From: Spirochaetales bacterium
GTDB taxonomy: Bacteria > Spirochaetota > Spirochaetia > SZUA-6 > RPPD01
Direction: 5' to 3'
Length of the DNA stretch: 64,000 bases
Assembly (NCBI GenBank): GCA_016930675.1
Contig: JAFGGG010000009.1
Span: 62,001-126,000, forward strand
Both the position numbers and the translations under genes were made by a program. Positions 62,896-64,000 of this stretch are shown piece by piece; the stretch's first letter is position 1, and each line of letters begins with the position of its first letter. The notes below the pieces were generated by a model. The model saw only the letters and a list, made by a program, of their open reading frames with translations, was not told where the DNA came from and ran no database searches.

Positions 62896-63327
62896 TTAGT
62901 TTCTTCTTTTGGAGAACGTGTATTTTTTTGTATAATTATTGCGGCCGCTGTTGTCCGTAAAGCGCGTGTAAACCTCTACCTGTAATTTATTGCCGCTCAA
63001 TAAACGAATCACCAAAACCGTCTCACTGAAATTGGTATTGTAGACAGCGGAAACCACCTGCGTTTGGTTAATCATACTCTGGGAAACACTGTTCGCATAG
63101 GGAAAAGCCTTGACCACGCCCCAGTCGCAATCTTCCGGGTGACATTTGCCCCAGACATGCACAAAAACATTACTGCCGCTTTTTGTAATCTCTATTCTGG
63201 TAATCCCTCCGGTGTCGGCATCTACGTTTTTCCAGCTTGCCAGATACTGGTTCAGATCCGCAAAACAGAATGAACCGGCAAAAAAAACAAAACAGAATAG
63301 TATGAAACCGATTTTTGATATTTTCAC
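62896..63327 (-). CDS. Small secreted protein with WKN...GKCHPEDCDWG motif
   Basis: The start is set at GTG 63327, 6 bases after AAGGAG; the ATG at 63333 directly abuts that site. The protein has 143 residues: a signal peptide (KISKIGFILFCFVFFAGSFC, then FA) and a beta-rich domain with ASWKNVDADTGGITRIEITK, FVHVWGKCHPEDCDWG and SETVLVIRLLSGNKLQVEVY. The same W-N-D-T-GI-R and GKCxPxDCDWG pattern occurs in uncharacterised exported proteins elsewhere. The two cysteines probably form a disulfide. Promoter TTGACC-17-TTTAAT lies upstream. Confidence 0.7.
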   Translation of the reverse strand: MKISKIGFILFCFVFFAGSFCFADLNQYLASWKNVDADTGGITRIEITKSGSNVFVHVWGKCHPEDCDWGVVKAFPYANSVSQSMINQTQVVSAVYNTNFSETVLVIRLLSGNKLQVEVYTRFTDNSGRNNYTKKYTFSKRRN

Positions 63328-63424
63328 AATCATCTCCTTGCTAAAAAGAATTAATATGGGTAATATCATTAAAATTGAATTGACACAATCGGTCAATAGT
63401 AATGCATGTAATTCCTAAATAATC

Positions 63425-64000
63425 ATGAAAAAAAAGAGTCTTTTACCGCAGATTTTTCGCATCTCTCTTCCCATCACCTTAAACATGCTCACTCAATTCG
63501 CACTTCAATTTACCGATATGGCCTTTGTGGGTCATTACAACAAGGACGGGTTGTCGGCCATCCTCAACGCCATGATCCCGGTTTTTGTGTGTTATACTTT
63601 TTTCTTTGCCTTTTCCAAAGGAACAACCATCCTTATCGCCCAGAATATCGGCGCCAAAAAGTATCAAAAAGCCAAACGCTTCTGTGAAATTTCATTTCTG
63701 GGAAATCAATCCATCTCCTTTGTGTTTTTTATTGTATGGATAGTATTCGGCAGAGACATCCTTGTCTTGATCGGCACACACGAAAGTATATTAGCGTTAA
63801 GCACCGGCTACCTGCAGATTATCTGTTTTTATTTTCTGTTTTTCGGCATCGAAAATGCCATGCGTTCTTTTTTCGAGGGCATTGGTTTTACTCTGCCCAT
63901 ATTTCTGGCCACGATTATTCGAATAAGCCTTAATATAATTTTAGACTGGTTATTAATATTCGGAAACATGGGATTCCCCGAACTCGGTGTGGAAGGGGCC
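63425..64000 (+). CDS. MATE-family efflux transporter, 3' end outside window
   Basis: Open from ATG 63425 to the window edge, 192 codons visible. It begins MKKKSLLPQIFRISLPITLN, followed by MLTQFALQFTDMAFVGHYNK, the first-helix signature of MATE transporters. FSKGTTILIAQNIGAKKYQK and FEGIGFTLPIFLATIIRISL mark helices 2 and 5-6. MATE proteins export drugs or metabolites using Na+ or H+ gradients. Four to five of the expected twelve helices are present. Confidence 0.9.
   Translation, partial: MKKKSLLPQIFRISLPITLNMLTQFALQFTDMAFVGHYNKDGLSAILNAMIPVFVCYTFFFAFSKGTTILIAQNIGAKKYQKAKRFCEISFLGNQSISFVFFIVWIVFGRDILVLIGTHESILALSTGYLQIICFYFLFFGIENAMRSFFEGIGFTLPIFLATIIRISLNIILDWLLIFGNMGFPELGVEGA

Overview
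The window reads as chromosome of a diderm, largely anaerobic bacterium, most likely a member of the Spirochaetota (treponeme-like). This is inferred from gene style and not from a marker gene: many short lipoproteins with loose lipoboxes (LFSC, LYNC, FYAC), 7TMR-DISM and six-helix sensor kinases, HD-GYP regulators, class III ribonucleotide reductase, NrpR, DUF3795, ankyrin and caspase-like secreted proteins. Most intergenic promoters fit a sigma-70 pattern with a TTGACA-like box, 17 bases, and a TATAAT-like box. No rRNA, tRNA or CRISPR array was seen.

Layout. 1-9.3 kb: the end of an ankyrin protein, a six-hairpin glycosidase-like protein, a membrane protein/winged-helix regulator pair with its own operator, a C39-like lipoprotein, an MtfA-like peptidase, a beta-propeller lipoprotein, ThuA-like and SDR proteins, and YchF. 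9.5-13 kb: a nitrogen block (gdhA, nrpR, hisF) with a likely NrpR operator at the gdhA start. 13.1-17.8 kb: a secreted three-gene operon (CsgG-like/DUF4384, caspase with two C-type lectin domains, FecR-PEGA-C-type lectin lipoprotein), the most unusual protein set here. 17.9-26.2 kb: a Ste24-like protease, a thioesterase, a sensor kinase with an HD-GYP regulator, and nrdDG. 26.6-30.3 kb: a sulfur operon (Rrf2 regulator, cysK, metY, metA) behind a perfect 33-bp operator. 30.5-36.6 kb: an EamA transporter, a GH30 lipoprotein and an MBL lipoprotein (sharing one operator), a second HD-GYP regulator, a broken secreted gene and an ankyrin protein.

36.7-40.7 kb: a heterodimeric multidrug-type ABC exporter preceded by a 28-codon leader ORF, two tandem terminators and an antiterminator pairing, which together look like a ribosome-mediated attenuator. 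40.7-53.8 kb: mixed metabolic and envelope genes (adenosine deaminase, methyltransferase, paired small lipoproteins, DUF3795, DUF72, PPOX, metallopeptidase, a GT-C glycosyltransferase fused to a DUF2141-like domain, patatin) and a TetR operon with two matching operators. 53.9-60.3 kb: two six-helix hybrid kinases, one ending in a LuxR-type HTH and one translationally coupled to a methyltransferase, around a full-length transposase-like protein that has lost acidic catalytic residues. 60.3-64 kb: a decayed region with a hicAB remnant, a YdeI-like gene, a broken MFS transporter, a small secreted protein, and the start of a MATE transporter cut by the window edge.

Regulatory themes. A 16-bp palindrome TGCTAA-N4-TTAGCA lies in the promoters of three distant genes (GH30, MBL protein, glycosyltransferase) and suggests an envelope/glycan regulon whose regulator is outside the window. 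Three genes carry single in-frame stops (TAA, TGA, TAG), which fits ordinary decay and not codon reassignment.
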